A stretch of DNA of 64,000 nt from Saccharothrix deserti. Its GTDB lineage: Bacteria; Actinomycetota; Actinomycetes; Mycobacteriales; Pseudonocardiaceae. Location of the stretch: contig NZ_VKAB01000015.1 in assembly GCF_009769385.1 (NCBI RefSeq), positions 124,001 through 188,000 of the forward strand, read 5' to 3'. Made by a program: the position numbers and the translations under genes. Of the stretch, positions 1 through 8,081 are shown piece by piece. The notes under the pieces were generated by a model. That model had not been told where the DNA came from and made no database searches. It saw nothing but the letters and a program-made list of their open reading frames with translations. Each line of letters starts with the position of its first letter. Position 1 is the stretch's first letter.

Positions 1-246
<246 letters not shown>

Positions 247-307
247 GTCTCTGTGCTCCAACTTTCAGGGCATCTGCTTTTTTCGGGCGTCCACGCCCCA
301 GCGGCTC

Positions 308-1840
308 TCAGGGCCGTTGGAGGGCGTCTTCGGCACCGTACCCGTTCGTCAGGACGGGGGCGGCCGAGCCCGAGACGCCCCGGATTCCTTCGAGCAGGTG
401 CTTGCCGATCAGCGCGTCGTCGGGCAGCGGGATCGGGTAGTCGCCGTCGAAGCACGCGCAGCACAGGCGCGTCTTCGGCTGCTCACTGGCCGCGATCAGC
501 TCCTCCAACGACACGTAACCCAACGAGTCAGCGCCCACCGAGCGGCGGATGCCGTCGTTGTCCAGGCCGTTCGCGATGAGCTCGGCGCGCGAGGCGAAGT
601 CGATGCCGTAGAAGCACGGCCACTTGACCGGCGGCGACGCGATGCGCACGTGCACCTCGATCGCGCCGGCCTCGCGCAGCATCCGGACCAGGGCGCGCTG
701 CGTGTTGCCGCGGACGATCGAGTCGTCCACCACGACCAGGCGCTTGCCGCGGATGACGTCGCGCAGCGGGTTCAGCTTCAGCCGGATGCCCAGCTGCCGG
801 ATGGTCTGCGACGGCTGGATGAACGTGCGGCCCACGTACGCGTTCTTGACCAGGCCCGAGCCGTACGGGATGCCGCTGGCCTGGGCGTAACCGATGGCGG
901 CCGGCGTGCCGGACTCGGGCACCGGGATGACCAGGTCGGCCTCCACCGGGTGCTCCACCGCGAGGCGGCGGCCGATCTCCACGCGGGTGGCGTGCACCGA
1001 ACGACCGGCGATCGTGGTGTCCGGGCGGGCCAGGTAGACGTACTCGAAGATGCAGCCCTTGGGCTCGGGGTTGGCGAACCGGCTGGACCGCAGGCCGTTC
1101 TCGTCGATCGCGATCAGCTCGCCCGGCTCGACCTCGCGGACGAACGACGCGCCGACGATGTCCAGCGCCGCCGTCTCGCTCGCGACGACCCAGCCGCGCT
1201 CCAAGCGGCCCAGCACCAGCGGGCGCACGCCCTGCGGGTCGCGTGCCGCGTAGAGGGTCGACTCGTCGGAGAACGTGAGGCAGAACGCGCCGCGCAGCGT
1301 CGGCAGCAGCTGCAAGGCCGCCTGCTCGATGCCGATGTCTGCGGCCTGCGCGGCGAGGAGCCCGCAGATCAGGTCGGAGTCGGTGGTCGCGCCGTGGCTG
1401 GTGTCGACGCCGACCTCGCGTGCCCTGACCATCAGCTCGGCGGTGTTCACCAGGTTGCCGTTGTGGCCGAGGGACAGGCCGGAGCCGGTGGCCGTGGTGC
1501 GGAACGTCGGCTGCGCGTTCTCCCACGTGGTGGAACCGGTGGTGGAGTAGCGGCAGTGCCCGACGGCGACGTGGCCGCGCAGGGACTGGAGGACCTGCTC
1601 GTCGAACACCTGACTGACCAGGCCGAGGTCCTTGAAGACGACCACCTGGCTGCCGTCGCCGACGGAGATGCCCGCTGCCTCCTGGCCTCGGTGCTGGAGG
1701 GCGTAGAGGCCGAAGTAGGTCAGCTTGGAGACCTCTTCACCGGGTGCCCAGACGCCGAACACACCGCATTCCTCGCGGGGTTCGCGCTCCTCTTGTAGGT
1801 CGTGGTCAGTGCGGCCGGTTGCGGACTGGTCGGTGACCAC
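308..1840 (-). CDS. purF: Amidophosphoribosyltransferase PurF
   Basis: First committed enzyme of purine synthesis: it transfers glutamine-derived ammonia to PRPP to give phosphoribosylamine. The 510-residue protein has an N-terminal class II (Ntn) glutaminase domain and a C-terminal phosphoribosyltransferase domain. The motif EECGVFG puts the nucleophile at Cys25 after a short propeptide, normally removed in this family. The PRPP loop VVVDDSIVRGNT is near residues 365-377, and a CCACFDGDYP cluster near the C-terminus fits the Fe-S ligands of the Bacillus-type enzyme. The GTG at 1840 is chosen because GGGAG precedes it and the upstream extension (to 2038) would run into the preceding gene and is low complexity. 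A hairpin at 1888-1915 lies in its leader. Confidence 0.96.
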   Translation of the reverse strand: MVTDQSATGRTDHDLQEEREPREECGVFGVWAPGEEVSKLTYFGLYALQHRGQEAAGISVGDGSQVVVFKDLGLVSQVFDEQVLQSLRGHVAVGHCRYSTTGSTTWENAQPTFRTTATGSGLSLGHNGNLVNTAELMVRAREVGVDTSHGATTDSDLICGLLAAQAADIGIEQAALQLLPTLRGAFCLTFSDESTLYAARDPQGVRPLVLGRLERGWVVASETAALDIVGASFVREVEPGELIAIDENGLRSSRFANPEPKGCIFEYVYLARPDTTIAGRSVHATRVEIGRRLAVEHPVEADLVIPVPESGTPAAIGYAQASGIPYGSGLVKNAYVGRTFIQPSQTIRQLGIRLKLNPLRDVIRGKRLVVVDDSIVRGNTQRALVRMLREAGAIEVHVRIASPPVKWPCFYGIDFASRAELIANGLDNDGIRRSVGADSLGYVSLEELIAASEQPKTRLCCACFDGDYPIPLPDDALIGKHLLEGIRGVSGSAAPVLTNGYGAEDALQRP

Positions 1841-1887
1841 CGGTTGCTCCCTAGCGACGAGGTCGGGCTGCACCGTCGAGTGTAAGG

Positions 1888-1915
1888 CTGATGGGGGTGG
1901 TAGTACCCCCATCAG
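1888..1915. terminator. Hairpin in the purF leader / downstream of the isomerase-family gene
   Basis: A perfect 11-bp inverted repeat (CTGATGGGGGT / ACCCCCATCAG) with a 6-nt loop lies between the stop of the upstream minus-strand gene (1944) and the purF start (1840). It could terminate the upstream gene or act as an attenuator or structured leader for purF. There is no T-run on the minus strand, so factor-independent termination would be of the actinobacterial kind lacking U. Confidence 0.45.
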
Positions 1916-1943
1916 GCCCCCTGTGACGTGACCAAACGCACCC

Positions 1944-2675
1944 TCAGTCGAGTTTGAGCGCGTACCAGACCTGCTCGTCCCCGGTGTGCTTGAGCGGGAG
2001 GCGACCCCACAGGCCGTAGTGGACGAGTTGCGCCTCACCGGTGACCTGGAGGTCCGTCTCCTCGCCCGGCCAGGCCGCCCGGACCTCCGGCACGACGCCG
2101 GGCGCGAACGTCACCACCCACGCCTCGGGGACGTCGGTGAGCTGGACGAGGGCGGTGCCCTTGGTGGTCGGCGGCACGTCGGTCGAGTACTTGGCGGCGA
2201 GCAGGGTGGTCAGCGCCTCGTCGATGCCGTCCACCGCGAAGTCCGCGTCGCCCACGACCAGCTCGCGGAGTGCGGCTTGGGCGTCCCAGCGGCGCAGGTC
2301 CATCTCGTGCGCGATGCGGCGGTGCCAGACCCACGCCAGGTCGGGGGCCGAGGGCGAGAACGTCCAGGCCGTCCGGTTGCCGGGGGTGGCGGGCAGCAGT
2401 TCGGCGGCCTTGGCCAACTGGGCGTCCAGGTACTCCAACGGCACCACGTCGGCGGGCGGCGGTGGCAGGCGGAGTTGGACGGTGCTGCCGGTGCGGAGGT
2501 ACTCCAGGGACGTCTCCAGGAACCGCCCGACGTGCAGGGTCAGCTCGGTGAACGTCCAGCCGGGGCAGCTGGGCACCTTGGCCGCGGGGTCGGCCTTCCC
2601 GACCGCCGCCCGGAACATCGCCGCCTGCGCGGTGAAGACCTCGGTCCACCGCTGCGTGGTCCAACCTCCAGGCAC
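1944..2675 (-). CDS. Maleylpyruvate isomerase family (mycothiol-dependent, DinB-like) protein
   Basis: A 243-residue protein of the MDMPI/DinB superfamily, which in actinobacteria includes mycothiol-dependent isomerases and S-transferases; the substrate is not predictable. The N-terminal four-helix domain carries SCPGWTFTELTLHVG and a later RIAHEMDLRRWD, which together hold the His residues expected to bind metal in this fold. The C-terminal part matches the smaller MDMPI C domain. I prefer the GTG at 2675 because GGGAGG sits six bases upstream; the in-frame ATG at 2711 lies inside the loop of a perfect palindrome (2694-2729) and has no good ribosome site. It precedes purF on the same strand with a 103-bp gap. 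Confidence 0.8.
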   Translation of the reverse strand: MPGGWTTQRWTEVFTAQAAMFRAAVGKADPAAKVPSCPGWTFTELTLHVGRFLETSLEYLRTGSTVQLRLPPPPADVVPLEYLDAQLAKAAELLPATPGNRTAWTFSPSAPDLAWVWHRRIAHEMDLRRWDAQAALRELVVGDADFAVDGIDEALTTLLAAKYSTDVPPTTKGTALVQLTDVPEAWVVTFAPGVVPEVRAAWPGEETDLQVTGEAQLVHYGLWGRLPLKHTGDEQVWYALKLD

Positions 2676-2693
2676 GTCCAGCCTCCCGCTTGA

Positions 2694-2729
2694 GTAGATC
2701 GGTGCGGCCATCGTGCCGCACCGATCTAC
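2694..2729. repeat. Perfect 15-bp inverted repeat upstream of the isomerase-family gene
   Basis: GTAGATCGGTGCGGC (2694-2708) and its exact reverse complement (2715-2729) are separated by CATCGT. The palindrome sits between the stop of the upstream minus-strand ORF (2785) and the ribosome site of the isomerase-family gene. It may be a terminator for the upstream ORF, or an operator for a dimeric repressor. The loop CAT would place an alternative ATG start inside a stable stem, which argues against that start. Confidence 0.6.
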
Positions 2730-2784
2730 CTCACGGCGCCGGAAGCCCGAGATTCCCACTCGCCCGCGCCGACGCGGGGCGCGA

Positions 2785-3462
2785 TCACCGAGGACGATCG
2801 GCGAAGTTGGTTCCTGCCACCGCGTCCAACCTCGCCGCGGCCTCGTCGTACCACCGGGCGAGGTCGCCAGGGGTGAACTCCCAGTCGGCGCGGGCCTCGA
2901 CAACGGCCTCCAGGACAGCGGTCTCCTCGACGGCGGTCTCCAGGACAGCGGATTCCGCGACGGCGGGCTTCGCGAGGTAGCCGGCGAAACCGGTGTCGGT
3001 TTGGTCGGCCCAGATCTCCGGCTCCACCGTCGGCCAGTCGATGGCGGGCGGCCAGTCGATGGCGAGGTCGGCGGTCGTGGTGCCGGCGGGCGTGGTGCCG
3101 GCGGGCGGTGGGATCGGCTGGTCGTGCCAGTGGTGATCATTCGGGCGAACATCCTCGGGGGATTGGGCCGTTCGGGTTGGCGGCTGGAAAGGACTCCGGG
3201 TGGGTGCGGGGAGCGGCTCGCGACGGGGTGCCGCGAGCTGGTCCGGATGTCGGACCGGGTGGGTCTGGAGTGTCGTGGTCGCGTGGTGGCTCAAAGCTGA
3301 TTTGCACCGCCGCCAAAGGATTTGCGGCACTGACGGGGCGTAGTGACGGGAACGGGAGGGAGTGGGCGCCAGAAGGGTCGCCAGGAGTGCTCGGACTCGG
3401 TCCACCGCGTGGCGGAGGGCTCCGAGGGCGACGGATTTCGGCGTCGGGATCAGCAGCGTCAT
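2785..3462 (-). CDS. Hypothetical repeat-rich protein
   Basis: An open frame of up to 225 codons with no recognised domain. The last 90 or so residues look protein-like: acidic, with a duplicated AIDWP segment, a run of short imperfect repeats based on AVLETAVEE, and then a WEFTPGDLARWYDEAAARLDAV helix. At DNA level the repeats are visible as two copies of GGCCAGTCGATGGCG and two of CGTGGTGCCGGCGGG. The first 100 residues are Pro/Arg/His-rich and may not be translated; no convincing ribosome site marks a start, so the true gene is probably shorter. It is divergent from the EspC-like gene at 3623 and upstream of the isomerase-family gene. Confidence 0.4.
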   Translation of the reverse strand: MTLLIPTPKSVALGALRHAVDRVRALLATLLAPTPSRSRHYAPSVPQILWRRCKSALSHHATTTLQTHPVRHPDQLAAPRREPLPAPTRSPFQPPTRTAQSPEDVRPNDHHWHDQPIPPPAGTTPAGTTTADLAIDWPPAIDWPTVEPEIWADQTDTGFAGYLAKPAVAESAVLETAVEETAVLEAVVEARADWEFTPGDLARWYDEAAARLDAVAGTNFADRPR

Positions 3463-3622
3463 GCATCAATGGTCGAACTGCTGTTCGACGCCGGCAAGAT
3501 CACGTTCGAGTGGTCTCGACAGGGGGTTTTAATTCACCTCCTTGGCCCACGGGGCGTGGGAACCGGAGAAGGTGCACGCGCGTCGCACTCTCAGCGGCTA
3601 GTGGCACGAAGGGTGGGGAATC

Positions 3623-3937
3623 GTGTTCGGTGTGCAACCAGAGACGTTGCGCGCGGCGTCGAAGCAGTTCCACGACGGCGCGGACGCGACCGGTGACGGT
3701 GCTGAGCTGATCTCCATGCTCAGGCTGGACGCCGAGGCGCTGGGGCAGGTACCGGCGGCGGCGGAGTTCGTCGACGCGTTGGCCAAGTGGTCCGGCGAGC
3801 AGTCGGACGACCTGCGCCGGGGCAGCGCCTGGTACCGCGACGCCGGTGACGGCCTCAACGAGAACGCCGACGCCTACCAGCGCGCGGACGACGACTCGCA
3901 CACCACGTTCAGCGGCATCGAAGGGGGCATGGCGTGA
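3623..3937 (+). CDS. EspC-like type VII secretion target (WXG100 superfamily)
   Basis: A 104-residue, all-helical, acidic protein with the size and pattern of EspC/WXG100-type type VII (ESX) substrates: VQPETLRAASKQFHDGADATGD at the start, a central AAEFVDALAKWSG segment, and a C-terminal helix DGLNENADAYQRADDDS resembling the YxxxD/E-bearing tail. It has no signal peptide, as expected for this pathway. The GTG start at 3623 follows GGGTGGGGA. Its stop overlaps the start of the next gene by 4 bp, so the two are translationally coupled and probably form a substrate pair. Confidence 0.75.
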   Translation: MFGVQPETLRAASKQFHDGADATGDGAELISMLRLDAEALGQVPAAAEFVDALAKWSGEQSDDLRRGSAWYRDAGDGLNENADAYQRADDDSHTTFSGIEGGMA

Positions 3938-5931
3938 GCTACACCGACCCCGAGGTCCTGTACGGCCAGTTGGCCGCCGGTGACGCGGGCCGCGTCGCCG
4001 CCGCCGCCGACCCCATCACCGGCGCGATGAGCGCCGTCGGCCGCGCGGGCGAGTCGGTCTCCGCGGGCGGCACCACCGCGACCTCCACCTGGCAGGGCGA
4101 GAGCGCGGCCAAGTTCGGCGCCCGCGCCGAGCTGTCCACCAAGTCCGCGACCGTGGCCGGCGAACGGCTGGGCGCCGGTGCCGACATCGTCCAGGCCGCC
4201 TCCCGCGCCTACACCCAGATGCGCGGCAGCGCCGACCAGCTGATCGACTTCTGGCGCGGCCGCTCACCCGCCCTGGACGAGGCGCAGACCCGTGACCTGG
4301 CCAATCGCGTCAACGAGCAGCTGAACAACGTCAAGACCGGCTACGAACGCGTCCTCCGCTCCTACGCCGACGCCCTCACCAAGGTCCGCCCCGGGTTCGA
4401 GGAGACGGCGGGCAAGGACGCCGGCTGGAGCACCGCCGTTGCGGCCATGCGCACCACCGCCACCGTGCCCGGTCCGGGCACCGACCCCAAGCAGGTCGCC
4501 GCCTGGTGGAAGTCGCTGACCAAGGAGCAGCAGGACGAGCTGCTGCGCACCAAGTTCCAGGAGCTGGGCCAACTCCGCGGCCTCCCGTCGGGTGTCCTCG
4601 ACCAGGCCAACAGGCTCCGGATCAGCGATGACATCCAGCGCTTCGGCGCACAGCGCGACCAGCTGGACGCGCAGATGGCCGAGCGCGCCAAGGAGTTGGG
4701 GCTCGACCCGAACAACTCCGACGACATGACCAAGCTCATGAACGACTCTCAGTACGCGTCGCTCAGCGAGCAGCGTCAGGAGGTCGCCACCAAGGCCGAG
4801 AACGCGCAGAAGGCCCAGAGCAGCCTCGAACGTGCGCAGATCATCGCAGGCGACAAGGGCTGGAATGCGAGCGATGTTCGCGTGCTCGCCTACGACCCGT
4901 ACGGCCCGCGCGGCGACGGCGGCATGGCGATCGCGTACGGCGACCCGGACACCGCGAAGAACCTCGCGGTCGCCGTTCCCGGTACCGGTTCGGACATGGG
5001 CAGCTTCGGCCTCGACCAAGCGGCGAACCTGCGCCAGCAGATGAACGAGCACGGGGACCCGAAGGACAACGCCACCATCCAGTGGCTCGGTTACGACGCG
5101 CCCGGCTGGGCGCCCGGCGAGGTCGACAACCCGGCGCAGGCCCGTGAGGGCGGCGCGAACCTCGTCGCCGACGTCAACGGCTACCGCGCCGCCGCCGAGG
5201 CCGCGGGCAACACGAACCCGCACGTCACCGTGATCGGCCACTCCTACGGCTCCACCACCGTCGGATACGCGGGCATGAACGGCCTTGCCGCGGACGACAT
5301 CGCGTTCGTCGGCTCGCCGGGCGTGGGCGCCTCGAACGTCAACCAACTCTCGGCCGGCCCCGGTCACGTCTACGTCGGCGCGACCGAGCACGACCCGGTC
5401 GTCCAGGGCACGAGTTCGAACTGGTTCACCGAGGACGGCTCGTCGACCGGCCCGTACGACGACCGGTTCGGCGCGAAGACCTTCGGCACCACCGACTCGA
5501 GCATGATCAAGGATGCCCACTCGCAGTACTACGCGGAGGGTTCCGAGTCGGTGCAGAACCTGGCTCGGATCGCGACCGGCGACGGCGCTTCGGTGACCGA
5601 GCAGGAGTGGGACGAAAACCCGCTCGGCCCCTCGCTGCCCGGCTCGCACATCCCCGGCGTCGGCCCGGTGATCGACGTCGTCGGCGGCACGGCCGTGGGT
5701 GCGGCGGACTTGGCGGTCGACGCCGGAACCGGCCTGTACAACGCCGGTCGCGAGGCCTGGAACGGCAACTGGTCCGGAGCCGGCGGCCACCTGGCCGACA
5801 CGGGCAAAGAAGTGGTGAGCGACGCCCTCGACGTGGTGGTCGGCGGCGTCGGCGACGTGGTCGAGGTCGGCCGCGACGCGGTGGAAGGCGCGCGCAACGC
5901 GTGGGACAGGACCGTCGGGTCGTGGTTCTAG
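3934..5931 (+). CDS. Alpha/beta hydrolase (DUF1023) with N-terminal WXG-like domain
   Basis: A 665-residue protein. The N-terminal 130 residues are helical with a TSTWQGESA WXG-type turn near residues 48-56, like ESX substrates; a long charged helical region follows. The DUF1023 hydrolase domain begins near residue 305, and its nucleophile elbow GHSYGS places the serine at residue 437. Asp and His candidates follow in EHDPVV and KDAHSQYY. The C-terminal 90 residues are Gly/Ala/Val-rich and may associate with membrane or envelope. Such hydrolases are common type VII-linked exported enzymes, with substrate unknown. It starts at a GTG overlapping the EspC-like gene by 4 bp and ends tail-to-tail with the next gene, with stop codons overlapping by 4 bp. 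Confidence 0.85.
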   Translation: MSYTDPEVLYGQLAAGDAGRVAAAADPITGAMSAVGRAGESVSAGGTTATSTWQGESAAKFGARAELSTKSATVAGERLGAGADIVQAASRAYTQMRGSADQLIDFWRGRSPALDEAQTRDLANRVNEQLNNVKTGYERVLRSYADALTKVRPGFEETAGKDAGWSTAVAAMRTTATVPGPGTDPKQVAAWWKSLTKEQQDELLRTKFQELGQLRGLPSGVLDQANRLRISDDIQRFGAQRDQLDAQMAERAKELGLDPNNSDDMTKLMNDSQYASLSEQRQEVATKAENAQKAQSSLERAQIIAGDKGWNASDVRVLAYDPYGPRGDGGMAIAYGDPDTAKNLAVAVPGTGSDMGSFGLDQAANLRQQMNEHGDPKDNATIQWLGYDAPGWAPGEVDNPAQAREGGANLVADVNGYRAAAEAAGNTNPHVTVIGHSYGSTTVGYAGMNGLAADDIAFVGSPGVGASNVNQLSAGPGHVYVGATEHDPVVQGTSSNWFTEDGSSTGPYDDRFGAKTFGTTDSSMIKDAHSQYYAEGSESVQNLARIATGDGASVTEQEWDENPLGPSLPGSHIPGVGPVIDVVGGTAVGAADLAVDAGTGLYNAGREAWNGNWSGAGGHLADTGKEVVSDALDVVVGGVGDVVEVGRDAVEGARNAWDRTVGSWF

Positions 5932-6269
5932 GCCATCCGGCAAGGACCGACGGTCGACTCCGCGCCGAGGCCGTCGAGGTTGTTGGCCTCGACCTGGCGG
6001 ACCTTGCAGATCACCACGTCACCGGCCTTGATCCCGTCCGGGAACTGGTCGAGGTCGGCACTTGCCGTGTTCAGCGCCACGAGCCCCTTGGGGTCCTCTT
6101 GATCGAGCGCGAGCACCGCACGTGGGGGCGAGGTGCGTCCGGGCGTCACCTCGGTCTCCGGAGTGATACGAGTGACCTTGAACTGGACGTCTTCCTCCCA
6201 CTCGCTGCTGCAACCGACGAGGAGGGTTCCGACCGCGAGGACGGCGACACACGCCTTGAGCGCCTTCAC
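5928..6269 (-). CDS. Small putative lipoprotein
   Basis: A 113-residue protein with a lipoprotein signal: MKALKACVAVLAVGTLLVGC has a positive start, a hydrophobic core and an LVGC lipobox with lipidated Cys20. The mature part is mostly beta-like with two further cysteines (VICKV and GPCRMA) that could form a disulfide outside the membrane. No domain is recognised. It starts at GTG, and its 3' end overlaps the convergent hydrolase gene by 4 bp. The role is unknown; proximity to type VII substrate genes suggests a cell-envelope setting only by association. Confidence 0.75.
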   Translation of the reverse strand: MKALKACVAVLAVGTLLVGCSSEWEEDVQFKVTRITPETEVTPGRTSPPRAVLALDQEDPKGLVALNTASADLDQFPDGIKAGDVVICKVRQVEANNLDGLGAESTVGPCRMA

Positions 6270-6283
6270 GCGGTCGAGCTTAG

Positions 6284-6661
6284 CTAGAAGCGGAGCACCG
6301 GGAGCAGGGTTGAGAGATCAGCCCTGCTCCCGGATGCGCTGACCTTGGCGTCCTCCACCGCTTCCGCCCACCCGAGCCTGCCCACGGCCAGTTCCAGCCA
6401 GGTGCGCGGGTCGGTCTCGATCACGTTGGGCGGTGTGCCCCGGGTGTGCCGGGGGCCCGCCACGCACTGCACGGCGGCGAACGGTGGCACCCGCACCTCC
6501 ACGCTGCGACCCGGCGCGATCTGTTCCAGGGTCCGCAGGCTCAGGCGCACGGCCGCGGCCAGGACCGGGCGTTCCGGCTTGTCCGACTCGCCCAGCAGCC
6601 AGGGCAGCACGGCCTCGACCGCGGCGCGCACGTCGTGGGGGTCAACGGGCTTCGACGGCAC
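6284..6661 (-). CDS. Sterol carrier (SCP2-like) family protein
   Basis: A 125-residue protein of the bacterial sterol-carrier family often found near purF in actinobacteria. Recognisable features are the N-terminal VRAAVEAVLPWLL helix, a VEVRVPPFAAVQC beta segment, the RGTPPNVIETDPRTWLELA motif and a final LPVLRF end. The SCP2 fold provides a hydrophobic cavity for lipids, but no ligand is known for this subgroup. It starts at GTG (6661), directly against the remnant of a decayed gene upstream. It lies about 4.5 kb from purF here, so the usual adjacency appears to have been interrupted by the type VII genes. Confidence 0.75.
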   Translation of the reverse strand: MPSKPVDPHDVRAAVEAVLPWLLGESDKPERPVLAAAVRLSLRTLEQIAPGRSVEVRVPPFAAVQCVAGPRHTRGTPPNVIETDPRTWLELAVGRLGWAEAVEDAKVSASGSRADLSTLLPVLRF

Positions 6662-7125
6662 CCGCCCAGGTTAACGCCGCCCGCGCAGCCGCCGTCGCGC
6701 CTGGTGCAGGTTGCGCGGGTGCGGTCTTGCGCATCCGGATGGTCAGACCTTCGACTCCCGCACCGACGATCGCCGGCGCGAACGTCGTCAGCTGCGGGTC
6801 GAACGCCAACCGCGCCTGCAACGGCAGCGGCTGGGCCAAGCGGATCTCGTTGCCCCGCACCGATTCCGCCCGCACCGGCCACAGGAAAGGCCGGCACGTC
6901 ACCGCACATGTGCTTCAACAGCCCGTACGAACCGTCGTCCAACCGCAGCAACACCCGCCGCCCGGCCCGCACCTAACGGCCGTCCTGGACCGCCGGCGTG
7001 AACGAGCCGGGCTCGGCCGGGTTCCACCACCCGCGGGAACACGGCCCCCTCGTCGGCCTCGTTCCCGCGCTACCGATAGGGCCGCTCCGGGATCCGATCA
7101 GGAACTGCCGTCGCTCGACGGTCAT
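6662..7125 (-). pseudogene. Remnant of a Tat-type exported beta-helix (pectate lyase-like) protein
   Basis: The 537-bp gap between two intact genes holds decayed coding sequence. ATG at 7125 opens MTVERRQFLIGS, which resembles the start of a Tat signal, and reads to an in-frame TAG at 6973. The same frame continues as RAGRRVLLRLDDGSYGLL to about 6905, after which the homologous-looking sequence (EIRLAQPLPL, GVEGLTIRM) moves to another frame. Phrases such as GVEGLTIR are typical of parallel beta-helix polysaccharide enzymes. At least one nonsense, one frameshift and large deletions are therefore implied. Family assignment is by pattern memory only and moderately uncertain. Confidence 0.4.
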
Positions 7126-7198
7126 CCGGCCGTCTTCTCGTGCAAGGGGCGACGGCGGTGAAGCAGATGAAACCGCACGAGGTGGCGGGAGCGCCAGG

Positions 7199-8005
7199 TC
7201 AGATCTTCGCGGCGCGCACCGCTTCGGCGAGCAGTTCGTCCACCTGGTGGGCGAGCCGGCGGGAGTCGGTCGGGCTGAAGGTGCTCCACGGCACCGAGCC
7301 GTTCGACGCACGGCGTTGTTGCAGGTAGCGACCTTCTTCGGTGTCGAAGAACGCGACCACCCGGTCCGGTCGGCACCGCTTGCCGTACTTGTCGCGGGCT
7401 GCCGCGCCGAAGTTGCCGGTGTGCACGAGACCGGTGAACATCTTCACCAGTGTGGCGGCGTCCTCTTGGCGGACGCCGTACTCGCGCAGCGAGTTCTCCA
7501 GGCTCCTCGGCGTGCCGTCGGACTTCTGCACGGCGGCTTCCAGGTCGGCACTGGGCATGGTCACCGAGTGCCCCGTCCCGGCGGGGTGCGCGGGCAGCGC
7601 GCCCAGCACGGCCGACGGCAGGCCGCTGCCCGCCGCACGCCGGAACGTCAGCCGGTCGCCGGTCAACGTGGCCACCGCGCCGTAGTCGCCGTTCGCCACG
7701 GCCAGCACCCGCACGCTCTTGCCGATCCACACCCGGCCGTCGACCTCGCGCTCGGGCCGGGAGAACAGCCGCAGCAGGTAGTCCAGCTCCGGGTGCAGCC
7801 CGGTCGGACCGCCGAGCCCCCGCGCGCCGATGCCCTGCCAGACGCGTCGTTCCAGCTCGGCGCGCTCCTGGTGGGTCTTGCCCGGCGAAGGCACCTTGAT
7901 GACCAGCGGCATCTGCCCCAGGTCGAGGCGCTCCCAGAGCACGTCGAACTCCTCGGCGGAGAGCTCGATCGGCTCCCGCTCCGCAGGCCCCCCGAAATAC
8001 GTCAC
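7199..8005 (-). CDS. EspG-family ESX secretion-associated chaperone
   Basis: EspG proteins bind PE-PPE dimers in the cytosol and deliver them to the type VII export machine. This 268-residue protein shows the family's opening pattern: ELSAEEFDVLWERLDLGQMPLV, followed by a VPSPGKTHQERAEL turn. In the middle are RVLAVANGDYGAVATL strands, and the C-terminal half has TGNFGAAARDKYGKR and GRYLQQRR, the 'F/YG...GRY' end found in many actinobacterial EspG relatives. The GTG at 8005 is preferred over 8029 because GGGGA precedes it. It is the last gene of a four-gene minus-strand cassette and follows the PPE-like gene by 76 bp, consistent with a chaperone for that protein. Confidence 0.82.
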   Translation of the reverse strand: MTYFGGPAEREPIELSAEEFDVLWERLDLGQMPLVIKVPSPGKTHQERAELERRVWQGIGARGLGGPTGLHPELDYLLRLFSRPEREVDGRVWIGKSVRVLAVANGDYGAVATLTGDRLTFRRAAGSGLPSAVLGALPAHPAGTGHSVTMPSADLEAAVQKSDGTPRSLENSLREYGVRQEDAATLVKMFTGLVHTGNFGAAARDKYGKRCRPDRVVAFFDTEEGRYLQQRRASNGSVPWSTFSPTDSRRLAHQVDELLAEAVRAAKI

Positions 8006-8081
8006 CGGATATCCCCGTCCCCTGAACACCGGACACGGGCCCGCGCCGAGATCGACGCGAGCCCGTGCACCGGTGGATCGC

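Noticed and set aside
1841-2038. An N-terminal extension of PurF to 576 residues
   Set aside because: It would cross the hairpin at 1888-1915 and overlap the upstream gene; the GTG at 1840 has a good ribosome site and gives the usual distance to the catalytic Cys.
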